From assembly GCF_020889705.1 (NCBI RefSeq), contig NZ_JACMYP010000009.1:1-64000 (forward strand): DNA of 64,000 nucleotides, written 5' to 3'. Below the pieces are notes generated by a model, which saw only the letters and a program-made list of their open reading frames with translations, ran no database searches and had not been told where the DNA came from. This DNA comes from Bradyrhizobium altum (GTDB taxonomy: Bacteria; Pseudomonadota; Alphaproteobacteria; Rhizobiales; Xanthobacteraceae). Every line of letters starts with the position of its first letter. The first letter of the stretch is position 1. Position numbers and translations under genes: made by a program. Below are positions 19,619-29,824 of the stretch, piece after piece.

Positions 19619-20992
19619 TCATAGCCGCGCGCTCGACTGCTCCGCCGCCAGCAGGAACGACAGCAGCGAGCGCATCTCGGCGGGCTTGATCGGCTTCTTC
19701 AGCAATTCGTGGCCGAAGGCCGAGACGTCGGAGGCGGCCTTGGCCGAGTAGTCGGCGGTCACGATGATCGCCGGAACCTTGGCGTTGATTTCGCCGCGGA
19801 TCACGTCGACGGCCTGGATGCCGGTCTCGCCATTGTCGAGGTGCAGGTCGGCGATGATGGCGTCGGGGATGCCGTCCAGCGCGTGGATGCGCTCGAGCGC
19901 CTCGGTCTTGGAGATCGTCACGGCGACGTCGCAGCCCCATTTCTCCAGCAGATGGGCAAGGCCCTCGGCGCTCGAGAGGTCGTTCTCGATCAACAGGATC
20001 TTGGCGCCTTCCATGCCGCCATAGCGATAGTCGACGCTGGCCTGTTCGCGTACGGGGATCGCAACCGGATCGAAGGTGCGGGGCACGGTGACCGAGAACA
20101 CCGAGCCCTTGCCGGCGCGCGAACTCAGCCTGATGTTGTGGCCGAGCAAATCGGCAAACCGCCGCACGATCGAAAGGCCGAGCCCGATGCCCGCCTTGTC
20201 GCCGGCGCCGGCGTCGCCGCGCTGAAACTCGACGAAGATGGCTTCGCGCTGGGCTTCCGGGATGCCTGGCCCGGTGTCATGCACCTCGATGCAGATGTCG
20301 TCGCCCTTGAGGCGGCATCCCATCAGCACGGTGCCGCGCTGGGTGTAGCGTAGCGCATTGGCCACAAGGTTTTGCAGGATCCGGCGCAGCATCAGCTGAT
20401 CGGAGCGAACCACCGCCGACGACGGCATGATCCGGAAGCCAAGGTTGCGCTTGGCGGCGGTCGCCACAAATTCCTGCTGCAGCGGCTCGAACAGCGAGGC
20501 GATCGCGACCGGACCGAATTCCGGCCTGAGCACGCCGGCATCGAGCTTCGAGATGTCGAGCAGCGTCCGCAACATGTCTTCCAGCGTCGCCAGCGAACGG
20601 TCGATCTGGTCGGTCAGCGCGACGCTCTTGGGCTCGCTGGCCATCTCGGTCAGCGCGGACAGGGTCAGTCGCGCTGCATTGAGCGGCTGCAACAGGTCGT
20701 GCGTCACCGAAACCAGCACCGATGATTTCAGCGAGCTTGCGGCCTCGGCCTGCTGTTTGGCCTGCAGCAGGCGTCCGTTGGTCTTTTCCAGCGATTGCAG
20801 CGCCTGCTTGAGCTGCTGGGTGCGGTCGCGCACCTGCTGATCCAGCGCAATCGCGGTCTCGAACAGAGAAAAGGCATTGAGCTGCTGGTCGGTCGAACGT
20901 TCGACGCGCGACATCAGCGCCGCGTTGATCTTGCGCAGCTTCTCGGCTTCGCGTTCGAGGGCCGCAATGCGCGTGGTCTTGCTGTCGGTCAT
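19619..20992 (-). CDS. Cytosolic hybrid sensor histidine kinase
   Basis: A 457-residue protein without membrane segments. A coiled-coil N-terminus (about residues 8-95) leads to the HisKA motif VSVTHDLLQPLNAARL. Next come the ATP-binding motifs NLVANALRY, HDTGPGIPEAQ and GIGLGLSIV, then a C-terminal receiver (ILLIENDLSS; phospho-Asp in IIADLHLDNGETG; KKPIKPAEM). The start at 20992 overlaps the FIST stop as ATGA, so the two genes are translationally coupled. ErcS'-type kinases near PQQ alcohol dehydrogenase genes in Pseudomonas look similar. The signal is probably delivered by FIST. Confidence 0.9.
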   Translation of the reverse strand: MTDSKTTRIAALEREAEKLRKINAALMSRVERSTDQQLNAFSLFETAIALDQQVRDRTQQLKQALQSLEKTNGRLLQAKQQAEAASSLKSSVLVSVTHDLLQPLNAARLTLSALTEMASEPKSVALTDQIDRSLATLEDMLRTLLDISKLDAGVLRPEFGPVAIASLFEPLQQEFVATAAKRNLGFRIMPSSAVVRSDQLMLRRILQNLVANALRYTQRGTVLMGCRLKGDDICIEVHDTGPGIPEAQREAIFVEFQRGDAGAGDKAGIGLGLSIVRRFADLLGHNIRLSSRAGKGSVFSVTVPRTFDPVAIPVREQASVDYRYGGMEGAKILLIENDLSSAEGLAHLLEKWGCDVAVTISKTEALERIHALDGIPDAIIADLHLDNGETGIQAVDVIRGEINAKVPAIIVTADYSAKAASDVSAFGHELLKKPIKPAEMRSLLSFLLAAEQSSARL

Positions 20993-22161
20993 TGCGGCGC
21001 GACAGCCCGCTTGCCGATGGCGATGCCGGTCAGCGTCTGGTTGACATGCATGGAGCGATACTGCTCGCCATAGGTCTGAAAGCCAATCACTTTGTTGCGG
21101 CGATAGAGCTCCGACATCTCCCGCGACAGCTGGCGCTGCTCGACATCGAGCCGGCGCAGCACGCATTCGAAGCCGATGAACATCGAGACCTCGCCGAGAT
21201 CCTCGGTCAGCTCCTTGAGCAGGCGGCTCGTCACGTCGATCGGGTCGCGCTCGCGCGCCACCGTCAGCACCATTCCCTCGTCGATCGCGCAGAAGAACTG
21301 CAGCGACCCGTCGGGATTGGTTCGCTGGATCGACCGCGCGTAATATGCGCCGCCGACGCGGACCAGGACCGGATGCGCGGCAAACGAGAACAGTTCGAGC
21401 TTGCTGTCGCTGAGGCCGACGGCGCGGGAATATTCGAGCGCGGCAGGCTCGGCATTCAATTCCTTGACGATACGGTGCTCGATGTCCGCTTCGGTCACCA
21501 CCATCTTGGTCGAGGTCGGCTCGAAATGGTCGCATTTGAAGGTGCGGAATGGCAGCCGCGTCCGGATCAGGATCAGGACGGCGGCGTCGGTAAAGGCTTC
21601 GCCGCCGTAGAAGACCCAGGACTTCTCGAAGCGCAGGCCGTCGCCGGCGGAGCCGCCGACCACCGGAATGTCGCCGAGCGATGCGTAGATCGCCGACATG
21701 ATGGTTTCCTCACGCTGGCACATGCCATCGATGAAGAGCAGCCCGAAGGAATCGTCGGTGTGATCGCAATGCTCGGTGCGTTGCGCGAATTCGCTCTGCA
21801 ACTCGGTGCACATCGAGCGGCCATGATCGACCCGGAACGTCGCGAGATCGAACAGGGGCCGGGCCGCGATGACGAAATCGGCGGCGTTGAAGCCCATCGC
21901 GACGACGCTGTCCTCGTCCCAGCCGCCGGGCGACAATTCGCCGGCCGTGGTGCAGCCGAAGATCGGAACGTCGGGCAGCTGCCTCGACAACTCGGCAATG
22001 AATTCCTTCGGGTCATAGAACGGCGACACGAACACCACGAGCATGGCGAGATCAGCCGCCGCCATTTGGCGTGCGATCTCGTCGGCTGCTTGCCGCGGCC
22101 CGCCGGTCTTTGCCTGCACAACGACAATGCTGTCGGTGGCGCTGCCGTTCCGCTTCGCCAA
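20989..22161 (-). CDS. FIST domain sensor protein
   Basis: About 390 residues with a FIST N domain (VPIFGCTTAGELSPGGW; FGLLFIDGMCQREE; VVGGSAGDGLRF) and a FIST C domain (HPVLVRVGGAYYARSI; VSMFIGFECVLRR). FIST domains are thought to sense small ligands. The probable start is a TTG at 22161, with AGGGAGA about 8 bp upstream; the open frame continues 103 codons further into non-protein-like sequence. It is coupled to the hybrid kinase, which likely lacks its own sensor, so FIST probably supplies the input to the two LuxR regulators. Confidence 0.88.
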   Translation of the reverse strand: MAKRNGSATDSIVVVQAKTGGPRQAADEIARQMAAADLAMLVVFVSPFYDPKEFIAELSRQLPDVPIFGCTTAGELSPGGWDEDSVVAMGFNAADFVIAARPLFDLATFRVDHGRSMCTELQSEFAQRTEHCDHTDDSFGLLFIDGMCQREETIMSAIYASLGDIPVVGGSAGDGLRFEKSWVFYGGEAFTDAAVLILIRTRLPFRTFKCDHFEPTSTKMVVTEADIEHRIVKELNAEPAALEYSRAVGLSDSKLELFSFAAHPVLVRVGGAYYARSIQRTNPDGSLQFFCAIDEGMVLTVARERDPIDVTSRLLKELTEDLGEVSMFIGFECVLRRLDVEQRQLSREMSELYRRNKVIGFQTYGEQYRSMHVNQTLTGIAIGKRAVAPQ

Positions 22162-22625
22162 AGGCGTTCTCCCTGACCAGAATTTTTTGTTTTTCTTGGC
22201 GCGGCCTGTCGTGACAGCGCGGGTCGTAAGGACATACGGGCCATGCCGCGATTGGATGCGGTCAGGTCCGGCGGTACCTTCTAGGTCGTGAGGGGAAATG
22301 TCATGGGCCGGGCGACTTCGCCGGCAGCTGCGCTCGCCGCAAGCGCCAACGGCGCCGCTCGACGCGATGACATGGGACACCTCCCGATGTGTTCTCCTGG
22401 CCCGGGCAGGGACAGGTTTGATCGGTTCTAAAGTATCGGGCCGGACCCGCGCGTCAATCACCTTGCCCACCCCCCGAGCCCGACCAAGGTAGTAGCGCGC
22501 CGAATTGGCTGACCCTGTTGCCCATTTACCGGGCCTTATTGATTCTGCCTTAGTTTTGCCCTCTGGGGCTGGGGCGGGTTGCTGCCGGACCCCGCGTGGT
22601 TTTCAGAATGAAGACGGGGGTTGGA
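22162..22625. other. Divergent intergenic region FIST / chemoreceptor
   Basis: 464 bp. The part beside the FIST gene has an A/T run (AATTTTTTGTTTTTCTTGG at 22181-22199) just upstream of its ribosome site. The part before the chemoreceptor has TTATTGATTCTGCCTTAGTT near 22539. No operator or RNA was recognised, and the long upstream extension of the FIST frame is not protein-like. Confidence 0.4.
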
Positions 22626-24659
22626 ATGCCGGGACTCAAGCGATCGCTGTCGATCAGGTTCCCAACCCTCAGATTTCAAGCCAAGATCATGCTCGGCTTT
22701 GCCGTCACGCTGGCGCTGTCGGCGGCCACCATGGGCTTTGCCTATATGGGCTTCGAGCGGGTCTCCGCCGGTGTCGGCTCCTACCGCCAGAGCGTCGCGG
22801 AAGCCGACCTTGCCCGCAACATCGATCGCGAATTGATCTCCTACCGTTCGCTGGCGCGCTACTACGTCGCCACCGGCAAGGAGGACGACGCCAAGGCCGC
22901 GCTCGCCGCCGAGGCCAGCCTGAAGGACGCCATCGTGGCGTCGATGAAGGGCACCAGCAATCCGGCCCGGCTTGAGCAGGTCACCAAGCTGGAGCGCGAA
23001 TTTCGCGCCTTCACCAAGATTTTTGCCGAGATCGTCCGCATCAAGGACGAGAGCGCGCAGACCGCGCAGAACAGGCTGGTCCGCAGTGCGACGTCGATGC
23101 GCTACAAGCTCGACGATCTGCCGAGCAATGCCGACGATTCCGAGCTGCAGTCGATTCAGTTCGGCGCCAAGAAGGTCGCCGACCAGCTGCAGTCGATCAC
23201 CGGCGCCGTCAACACGTTCGTCGTCAATGGCGACAAGACCGTTGCCACCAGCGCGCTCGCCCGGCTGAAATTCGCCGACAATCTCGTGAAGGGGATCACC
23301 TCGAAGAACGAGCGTATCGCCCAGGGCGTGAAGGACATCACCGGGTTGCTTGAAGAGTACCGCGAGGCGCTGGCCAAGCTGATCGCGAGTGCGAAGTCGA
23401 TCGACGAATTGACCGTCGAGATGACGGAATCCGCGGCAGCCATCAGCCAGGGCGCGGCGGCGATGAAGTCGGACCTGCTCGCCGACCAGAAGCGGCTCGA
23501 GAACGAATCGCACTCGATGATCGGCGAAACCGAGCAGCTGATCCTGATGCTTGCCGCGGGCAGCTTCGTGCTCGGGCTGGTGTGGGCCTTCCTGCTCGGC
23601 AAGGGCATTTCGCGCCCGATCGCGGCGATGTGTGCGGCGATGCGCGAGCTTGCGGCCGGCAATTTCGACGTGGTGCTGCCGGGCCTCGGCCGTCGCGACG
23701 AGCTCGGCGAGATGGCCGGCGCCGTGGAAGAGTTCAAGGTCCAGGCGGTCGCCAAGGCCGAGCGCGATGCTGCGACCCAGGAAGCGCAGAACAAGGCGAG
23801 CGCTGCGGCGCGGCGCACCGAATTGATTCGCTTCGCCGACGAATTCGAATCCGCCGTCGGCTCGATCGTCTCCAATGTGTCGGCTTCCGCCGTTCAGCTC
23901 GAATCGGCGGCCGGTACGCTGACCCGCACTGCCGAGACCACGCAGAACCTGTCGAGCCAGGTCGCCGGCGCCTCCGAGGAGGCCTCCAGCAACATGCAGT
24001 CGGTTGCTTCCGCGACCGAGGAGCTGTCGGCGTCGGTCGACGAGATCGGTCGCCGCGCCAAGGAATCCAGCCAGATCGCCGATTCCGCCGTGCGTCAGGC
24101 CGAGCAGACCGATGCCCGGATCGGCAAGCTCTCGCGCGCTGCGCAGGAGATCGGCGACGTGGTCAAGCTGATCACGGCGATCGCCGAGCAGACCAACCTG
24201 CTGGCGCTGAACGCCACCATCGAGGCCGCGCGCGCCGGCGATGCGGGCCGCGGCTTCGCGGTGGTCGCCGCCGAGGTGAAGTCGCTGGCGAGCCAGACCG
24301 CGAGAGCCACCGACGAGATCTCGACCCACATCTCGGGCATGCAGGCCGCGACGCAGGAATCGGTCGCCGCGATCAAGGAGATCGGCGGCACGATCGGGCA
24401 GATTTCCGGGATCGCGACCAACATCGCGAGCTCGGTCGAGCAGCAGAGCGCGGCAACGCAGGAGATCGCGCGCAGCGTGCAGAACGTCGCGCAGGGCACC
24501 CAGGAAGCCGCCTCCAGCGTTACCCAGGTCAACCGCGGCGCCACCGAGACGGGAGTGGCCTCCGAAGAGGTGTTGAACTCGGCCCGCTCGCTGTCGGTCG
24601 AGAGCTCGCGGCTGCGCGAGGAACTCGACCGCTTCATGGCGAACATCCGCGCGGCGTAA
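22626..24659 (+). CDS. Methyl-accepting chemotaxis protein
   Basis: About 677 residues. TM1 lies near residues 22-42 ([20 protein letters not shown]). A periplasmic helical ligand domain follows to about residue 300. TM2 is [19 protein letters not shown], then HAMP and a cytoplasmic signalling domain. The conserved hairpin tip is [20 protein letters not shown], followed by [15 protein letters not shown]. It is a membrane receptor feeding CheA/CheW. The start is uncertain: ATG 22626 is preferred, with ATG 22608 and a GTG at 22596 also in frame. No che genes are nearby, so it is an orphan receptor. The ligand is unknown. Confidence 0.93.
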   Translation: MPGLKRSLSIRFPTLRFQAKIMLGFAVTLALSAATMGFAYMGFERVSAGVGSYRQSVAEADLARNIDRELISYRSLARYYVATGKEDDAKAALAAEASLKDAIVASMKGTSNPARLEQVTKLEREFRAFTKIFAEIVRIKDESAQTAQNRLVRSATSMRYKLDDLPSNADDSELQSIQFGAKKVADQLQSITGAVNTFVVNGDKTVATSALARLKFADNLVKGITSKNERIAQGVKDITGLLEEYREALAKLIASAKSIDELTVEMTESAAAISQGAAAMKSDLLADQKRLENESHSMIGETEQLILMLAAGSFVLGLVWAFLLGKGISRPIAAMCAAMRELAAGNFDVVLPGLGRRDELGEMAGAVEEFKVQAVAKAERDAATQEAQNKASAAARRTELIRFADEFESAVGSIVSNVSASAVQLESAAGTLTRTAETTQNLSSQVAGASEEASSNMQSVASATEELSASVDEIGRRAKESSQIADSAVRQAEQTDARIGKLSRAAQEIGDVVKLITAIAEQTNLLALNATIEAARAGDAGRGFAVVAAEVKSLASQTARATDEISTHISGMQAATQESVAAIKEIGGTIGQISGIATNIASSVEQQSAATQEIARSVQNVAQGTQEAASSVTQVNRGATETGVASEEVLNSARSLSVESSRLREELDRFMANIRAA

Positions 24660-24671
24660 GCGCGCTGGTCT

Positions 24672-24784
24672 ATCCTGGCGAAGGCCAGGACCCATAACCA
24701 CCAATCGTTGTTGTTGTACGCGCAATTCGCCGCGTGCCCATTGCCATGGCCGCGGCGTATGGGTCCTGGCTTTCGCCAGGACGA
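24672..24784. repeat. Palindromic intergenic repeat, type A, second copy
   Basis: The left arm contains CCTGGCGAAGGCCAGGACCC and the right arm GGGTCCTGGCTTTCGCCAGG, the same family as at 51-171, with a different central loop. A further partial CGCCGGGACGAC unit follows near 24802. Confidence 0.8.
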
Positions 24785-24994
24785 CGGAACGAATTGCTTT
24801 CGCCGGGACGACAAAATCAATCCCGCTCGAACTGTTGTCAGCATTACGGCGATTTTCCTCGCTCTCCCGCACTGCGGGAACCCTTGCCGGGCTGCGGCGT
24901 TGACATCGCGTGGCGGGCACTCCGTTTGCCGCAATCCTGGGAAAGAGAGCCTTGGAACACACCGTTCCGGGGTCTTTCTCGTTGGTCGATTCTG
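24785..24994. other. Leader region of the MFS transporter gene
   Basis: 210 bp between the repeat and the transporter start. It is open in the transporter frame, but the translation there is not protein-like. AT-richer sequence near 24820-24860 may hold the promoter. Nothing more specific was seen. Confidence 0.35.
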
Positions 24995-26485
24995 ATGACA
25001 CTGCAGCGGACACAGTTGAGCTCTGCGACCACGCACGAGGCGGCGGCTCCAGTCACGCCAAACGGCGACCGCATCATCGAGACCTCGATTCCGCTTCGGC
25101 TCGGCAGTCTCAGCTGGAGCGGCTTTCACACCCGCGTCGTGCTGGCGCTCGGCATCACCTGGATTCTCGACGGGCTGGAAGTGACGCTCGCCGGTGCGCT
25201 GGCGGGCGCGCTGAAGGATAGCCCGACCATGAGCTTCTCCAACGCCGATGTCGGGCTTGCCAGCAGCGCCTATCTCGCCGGTGCCGTGCTCGGCGCGCTC
25301 GGCTTCGGCTGGCTCACCGACCGGATCGGGCGCAAGAAGCTGTTCTTCATCACACTCGCGGTTTATCTCTCTGCGACCGCCGCGACCGCGCTGTCGTGGA
25401 ATGTCGCGAGCTACGCGCTGTTTCGCTTCCTCACCGGCGCCGGCATCGGCGGCGAATACACCGCGATCAATTCGACCATCCAGGAACTGGTGCCGGCGCG
25501 CTATCGCGGCTGGACCGATCTCGTCATCAACGGCAGCTTCTGGATCGGTGCTGCGATCGGCGCGCTGAGCGCCATCATCCTGCTCGATCCCGCGTTCCTT
25601 GCGCCGGATCACGGCTGGCGGATCGCCTACTTCACCGGCGCAGTGCTCGGACTTGTCGTGCTGCTGATGCGGATGTGGATTCCGGAAAGCCCGCGCTGGC
25701 TGATGATCCACGGACGCCCCGAACGAGCCCACAAGATCGTGGCCGACATCGAGACCTCCGTGCTCGGCCACGAGCAGCCGAGCGAGGGCTTTGAGAAGAT
25801 CAAGCTTCGGATGCGCGATCACACGCCGCTGCGCGAGGTCGCGGTGACGCTGTTCTCCACCTACCGGCAACGTTCGCTGGTCGGACTCACGCTGATGGCC
25901 GCGCAGGCGTTCTTCTACAACGCGATCTTCTTCACCTTCGCGCTGATCCTGACCGATTTCTTCGGCATCGCCGCCAGCAATGTCGGCTGGTACATCCTGC
26001 CGTTCGCCGCCGGCAACTTCCTCGGGCCGCTGCTGCTCGGCCGCCTGTTCGACACGCTGGGCCGCCGCACCATGATCGCGTTGACCTATGGCATCTCGGG
26101 CGTGCTGCTGGCGGTGTCCGGTTATCTGTTCTCGATCGGCGCGCTCAGCGCGCAGACCCAGACCATCGCCTGGATGGTGATCTTCTTCTTCGCCTCACCG
26201 GCCGCGAGCGCCGCCTACCTCACCGTCAGCGAGACGTTTCCGCTGGAGGTCCGCGCGCTTGCGATCGCCGTCTTCTATGCTGTCGGCACCGGCATCGGCG
26301 GCGTGATTGGACCGGCGTTGTTCGGCGTGCTGATCGATACCGGATCGCGCAACAGCGTGTTCGCCGGCTACCTGCTGGGGTCGGCACTCATGATGGTCGC
26401 CGCAGCCGTTGCATGGCGCTATGCCATCGCGGCCGAGCGAAAATCGCTCGAATCTGTCGCGCGACCGTTGGCATTTGTGGAGTAG
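24995..26485 (+). CDS. MFS transporter, sugar/aromatic-acid type
   Basis: A 496-residue inner-membrane carrier with about 12 predicted helices in two halves. The loop 2-3 motif A appears as GWLTDRIGRKKLFF, and its counterpart in the second half as GRLFDTLGRRTM. PESPRWLM after helix 6 is a sugar-porter-like signature. The start at ATG 24995 follows the point where the translation becomes membrane-protein-like; the frame runs further upstream through the palindromic repeat. It lies 3 bp before otsB, suggesting co-transcription with trehalose synthesis. The substrate is unknown; a compatible solute or sugar is possible. Confidence 0.9.
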   Translation: MTLQRTQLSSATTHEAAAPVTPNGDRIIETSIPLRLGSLSWSGFHTRVVLALGITWILDGLEVTLAGALAGALKDSPTMSFSNADVGLASSAYLAGAVLGALGFGWLTDRIGRKKLFFITLAVYLSATAATALSWNVASYALFRFLTGAGIGGEYTAINSTIQELVPARYRGWTDLVINGSFWIGAAIGALSAIILLDPAFLAPDHGWRIAYFTGAVLGLVVLLMRMWIPESPRWLMIHGRPERAHKIVADIETSVLGHEQPSEGFEKIKLRMRDHTPLREVAVTLFSTYRQRSLVGLTLMAAQAFFYNAIFFTFALILTDFFGIAASNVGWYILPFAAGNFLGPLLLGRLFDTLGRRTMIALTYGISGVLLAVSGYLFSIGALSAQTQTIAWMVIFFFASPAASAAYLTVSETFPLEVRALAIAVFYAVGTGIGGVIGPALFGVLIDTGSRNSVFAGYLLGSALMMVAAAVAWRYAIAAERKSLESVARPLAFVE

Positions 26486-26488
26486 ACT

Positions 26489-27322
26489 ATGACGAAGCAT
26501 GAATTGGCCGAAATGCCTCTGGATGATGACATCACCCCCAATGCGACGACCGGCAGCATGCCGGCGCAGGCGTCGCTGATTCCGCCGCTGGATCGCACCG
26601 CGGTGCTGCTCGACATCGACGGCACCTTGCTCGATTTTGCACCGACGCCGCGCGAGGTCTGGGTGCCGCCGGAGCTTGCGACCACGCTGAAGCAATTGCA
26701 TGAGCGCACGGGCGGCGCGCTGGCGCTGGTCAGCGGCCGTTCGCTCAACGATATCGACCTGATCTTCGCGCCGGAGCAGTTTCCCGCGGTCGGCGGCCAT
26801 GGCGCCGAGATGCGGCTGCAGCCGGACAGCGAGGCGGTCGCCGCGCACGCGCCGCCGCTGGACAAGGAATTGAAGCGCCGCCTCGCCGCGATCGCAAAGC
26901 TCAGCCCCGGAATTCTGCTCGAGGATAAAGGCTATTCGCTGGCGCTGCACTATCGGCTGGCGCCGCAGGCGGAGAGGGCGATCTATGAAGCGGTGTCGCT
27001 GATCCGCGCCGATCTGCCGAATGCGCCGATCGAGGTGCTGCCGGGCAAGAGCGTCTGCGAGATCAAGCATTCCGGCTTCACCAAGGCGACCGGCGTGCGC
27101 GAGCTGATGACGCATGAACCCTTCAAGGGACGCCGCCCGTTCTTCATCGGCGACGACGTCACCGACGAGACCGTGTTTGCGATCATGCCTGACTTCAACG
27201 GTCTCGCATTCTCCGTCGGGCGTCGCGCCACCGGCGTCGCCGGACATTTTGACGGGCCGAGCGATGTGCGCGAGTTCCTCGCGCAACTGCTCGACGATGA
27301 TAGGGACGGCAACCTGTCCTAA
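26489..27322 (+). CDS. otsB: Trehalose-6-phosphate phosphatase
   Basis: A 277-residue HAD-superfamily phosphatase that removes phosphate from trehalose-6-phosphate. Motif I is LLDIDGTLLDFAPTP with the nucleophile Asp near residue 38. LVSGRSLNDID is motif II, and FFIGDDVTDETVF is motif IV. It lies between the MFS gene and otsA, giving the classical OtsBA route to trehalose, an osmoprotectant and carbon store in rhizobia. Confidence 0.95.
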   Translation: MTKHELAEMPLDDDITPNATTGSMPAQASLIPPLDRTAVLLDIDGTLLDFAPTPREVWVPPELATTLKQLHERTGGALALVSGRSLNDIDLIFAPEQFPAVGGHGAEMRLQPDSEAVAAHAPPLDKELKRRLAAIAKLSPGILLEDKGYSLALHYRLAPQAERAIYEAVSLIRADLPNAPIEVLPGKSVCEIKHSGFTKATGVRELMTHEPFKGRRPFFIGDDVTDETVFAIMPDFNGLAFSVGRRATGVAGHFDGPSDVREFLAQLLDDDRDGNLS

Positions 27323-27526
27323 CCAAACCACCTGCATCGCACGCTTGAATCGAATGCGGTTGTTTTGCGTCGTGGCGGTTGCCTCGCGTGAATTTTTCTT
27401 TTCGCGAGTTCCCGCGAGTTCCGTGCGTCTCCGCCAGAATTTGGTTTCAATTGGGAGATTCCTTGATCAGGAACCATCTTGATGAATGGTTGTTAATACG
27501 CGAGTTGACCAACAGGAGGGGACCGG
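27323..27526. promoter_or_regulatory. otsB-otsA spacer
   Basis: 204 bp, AT-richer than the genes. It has TTGATCAGGAACC near 27462 and a strong ribosome site AGGAGGGG at 27513-27520 before otsA. It may carry a separate otsA promoter, but no clear consensus was identified. Confidence 0.35.
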
Positions 27527-28978
27527 GTGAACCTCGTCGTCGTATCGAACCGCGTTTCGCGCGGAAAACCCAATGAACCCATGACGGGGGGGCTGGCTGC
27601 GGCATTGTTGCCGGTGGTGGAAAAGACAGGGGCAATATGGGTTGGTTCCAGCGGCAGGGTCCGCGACGGGAACCACAAGGAACCTTTTGCAGAGGTCGAA
27701 GCTCTCGGCGCCGGCGCGCTGGCGATGCTCGATCTGCCGGCCGCGCACTATGGCGGCTACTACGAAGGCTTTGCCAATTCGGCGCTGTGGCCCGCGATGC
27801 ATTCGCGCGCGGATCTGATTCGTGCGTCGCACGAGGACTACACGAGCTATCGCGAAGTGAACGCGTTCATGGCGCGCGCGTTGCTGCGCTTCCGCAAGCC
27901 TGATTCCGTGTTCTGGATCCAGGACTATCATTTCCTCGCGCTCGGTGCCGAGCTGCGGGATCTCGGCGTGACGCAGCCGATCGGCTTCTTCCTGCACACG
28001 CCGTGGCCGGCGCGCGCGGTGATCGCGGGCGTGCCCAATCATCGCGAGCTGATCGAGGCGATGCTGTCCTATGATCTGATCGGCTTCCAGACCGATGAGG
28101 ACTGCGAGAACTTCCTGAGCTACGTGCAGAACGATCTCGATTTCGCAGTGCGCGACGGCGTCATCGGTTCGTCGTTCGGCCGCACCCGTGCCGCGGTGTT
28201 TCCGATCGGCATTGATCCCGGGAAATTCGCGCAGCAGGCCACCAAGGCGATGATGCATCCCGACGTGACGCGGCTGCGGCGCAGCCTCAACGGCGAGAAG
28301 CTCGCGATCGGCGTCGACCGGCTCGATTATTCCAAGGGCCTCGTCAACCGCATCAAGGCGTTCGACAAGATGTGGACGCTGCATCCGAACCTGAAACGTT
28401 CGGTGTCGCTGCTGCAGATCGCAACGCCCTCGCGCGGCGCAATCGAGGCCTATGGCAATCTCGCGAGCGAGGTAGCGAAGCTCGTCACCGACGTCAACGG
28501 CGTGCATGGCGAGGTGGACTGGACACCGATCCGCTACCTCAACAAGGGCTTTGGCCAGGGCGTGCTCGCAGGCCTCTATCGCACCGCGCAGGTCGGCGTC
28601 GTGACGCCGCTGCAGGACGGCATGAACCTCGTCGCCAAGGAATATGTCGCGGCCCAAAATCCGGCCGACCCCGGCGTGCTGGTGCTGTCGAAATTCGCCG
28701 GCGCGGCGAACGAGCTCGACGCCGCGTTGCTGGTCAATCCGCATGACATCGACGGCATGGCACGCACCTTGGCAACGGCGCTCGTGATGCCGCTGACAGA
28801 GCGGCGGATGCGCTGGGAAGCCATGATGGAGAAGCTCAACAGCGGCACCATCCAGCAATGGTTCGCCGATTTCATCGAGGCGCTGCAGGATACGCACAGT
28901 GCGGGTGCCGCGGCGCTGCCGGAGCCACCAAGCCTGTGGCCGCGCCGCACGGCGGATCTTGCCGCGCGATATCACTGA
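27527..28978 (+). CDS. otsA: Trehalose-6-phosphate synthase
   Basis: A 483-residue GT20 glycosyltransferase making trehalose-6-phosphate from UDP-glucose and glucose-6-phosphate. The N-terminus has VVSNRVSRGKPNEPMTGGLA. WIQDYHFLALGAELR, GVDRLDYSKGLVNRIKAF and VTPLQDGMNLVAKEYVAAQ are family motifs for substrate binding. The start is a GTG at 27527, chosen because AGGAGGGG ends six bases upstream and no in-frame alternative fits. It works with otsB upstream. Confidence 0.95.
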   Translation: MNLVVVSNRVSRGKPNEPMTGGLAAALLPVVEKTGAIWVGSSGRVRDGNHKEPFAEVEALGAGALAMLDLPAAHYGGYYEGFANSALWPAMHSRADLIRASHEDYTSYREVNAFMARALLRFRKPDSVFWIQDYHFLALGAELRDLGVTQPIGFFLHTPWPARAVIAGVPNHRELIEAMLSYDLIGFQTDEDCENFLSYVQNDLDFAVRDGVIGSSFGRTRAAVFPIGIDPGKFAQQATKAMMHPDVTRLRRSLNGEKLAIGVDRLDYSKGLVNRIKAFDKMWTLHPNLKRSVSLLQIATPSRGAIEAYGNLASEVAKLVTDVNGVHGEVDWTPIRYLNKGFGQGVLAGLYRTAQVGVVTPLQDGMNLVAKEYVAAQNPADPGVLVLSKFAGAANELDAALLVNPHDIDGMARTLATALVMPLTERRMRWEAMMEKLNSGTIQQWFADFIEALQDTHSAGAAALPEPPSLWPRRTADLAARYH

Positions 28979-29579
28979 GCGAGCACGCGTTCGCCAGCGC
29001 ACAGCGACGATGGACACGCCAGCGCTTGCCCATCGTCGTGCGTCGTTGTCTTCCGATTCAAAATGTCAAACAGCCACTCGGTGTCATCACCCGCGCATGC
29101 GAAAGCGGGTGATCCAGTATTCCAGAGACGCCTGTGCCTGAGCCGAGATGTCGCGGCTTCTTCCGGGCGTCGTCCCTGCGAAAGCAGGGACGACGGTGAA
29201 TGCGTGGCACGGCCTGTGAGTCATACTTCCGCGTTCTCGCGACATGATTGTCCGAGTCTTGCATCTCGTTCCGTCCTCTCTCTCTTGAACAGAGGGCGCA
29301 GGGAAGCCGGGTGCCGATCGCACCCATAGGCCCCCGAGCCCCCGTGCGCAATTGCGCACCTCGGCGTGACGAGGATCGGCCGATCGATTGCATGGCCTGA
29401 TTTGCGCCGCTCTTTGACCGGCCAGCGGCCAAAATCGCGCGCCGCGGCAAGCAAGGCCGCTGGGTGCGGCTGATGTCGCCGCCAATTTACCCAATATTTT
29501 CAATCCATTGGGGAAATTTCGTGGTCTGGCCCCGCGCTCCCTTGCAAAATCCGCCTCAGCCCTTCAAGAGAGGCCTCCC
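28979..29579. other. Non-coding region with mosaic palindromic repeat, otsA to tRNA-Ser
   Basis: 601 bp without a gene. From about 29075 to 29196 lies a mosaic repeat. ATCACCCGC (29086-29094) pairs with GCGGGTGAT (29105-29113). CGTCGTCCCTGC (29168-29179) pairs perfectly with 29184-29195 around GAAA. The rest (29200-29579) is GC-rich and unassigned, and presumably holds the tRNA promoter. Confidence 0.6.
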
Positions 29580-29669
29580 GGAGAGATGGCCGAGTGGCTT
29601 AAGGCGCACGCTTGGAAAGCGTGTGTGCGGGAAACCGTACCGTGGGTTCGAATCCCACTCTCTCCGCCA
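29580..29669 (+). tRNA. tRNA-Ser (anticodon GGA)
   Basis: A 90-nt class II tRNA. The acceptor stem is GGAGAGA paired with TCTCTCC, then discriminator G and encoded CCA. The D arm is GCCGAGTGGCTTAAGGC. The anticodon stem CACGC/GCGTG encloses TTGGAAA with anticodon GGA. It has a long variable arm as expected for serine, and the T arm contains GGGTTCGAATCCC. It reads UCC and UCU codons. Confidence 0.97.
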
Positions 29670-29824
29670 CCGCTCGATTTTGCACGCCCGATTACGATCT
29701 CGCGCGATTTCCTACGACCCGCGAAAATGGCCAGGTGGCGGACTCTGGCATTGTTGACGAGGTGTCGCGATCCGGCGGGTGGTCAGCATGGCGTCGCGGC
29801 CATCCTTCGAGGGCAGGTCGGCCG

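Noticed and set aside
19619..21535. Longer reading of the hybrid kinase reaching 21535
   Set aside because: The first 180 residues are Arg/Ala-rich and lie opposite FIST reading in another frame; ATG 20992 with the ATGA overlap is the natural start.
22162..22470. 103-codon N-terminal extension of FIST
   Set aside because: The sequence is not protein-like and AGGGAG sits just before the TTG at 22161.
24734..24994. Upstream extension of the MFS transporter
   Set aside because: It runs through a palindromic repeat; the membrane-protein character begins at 24995.
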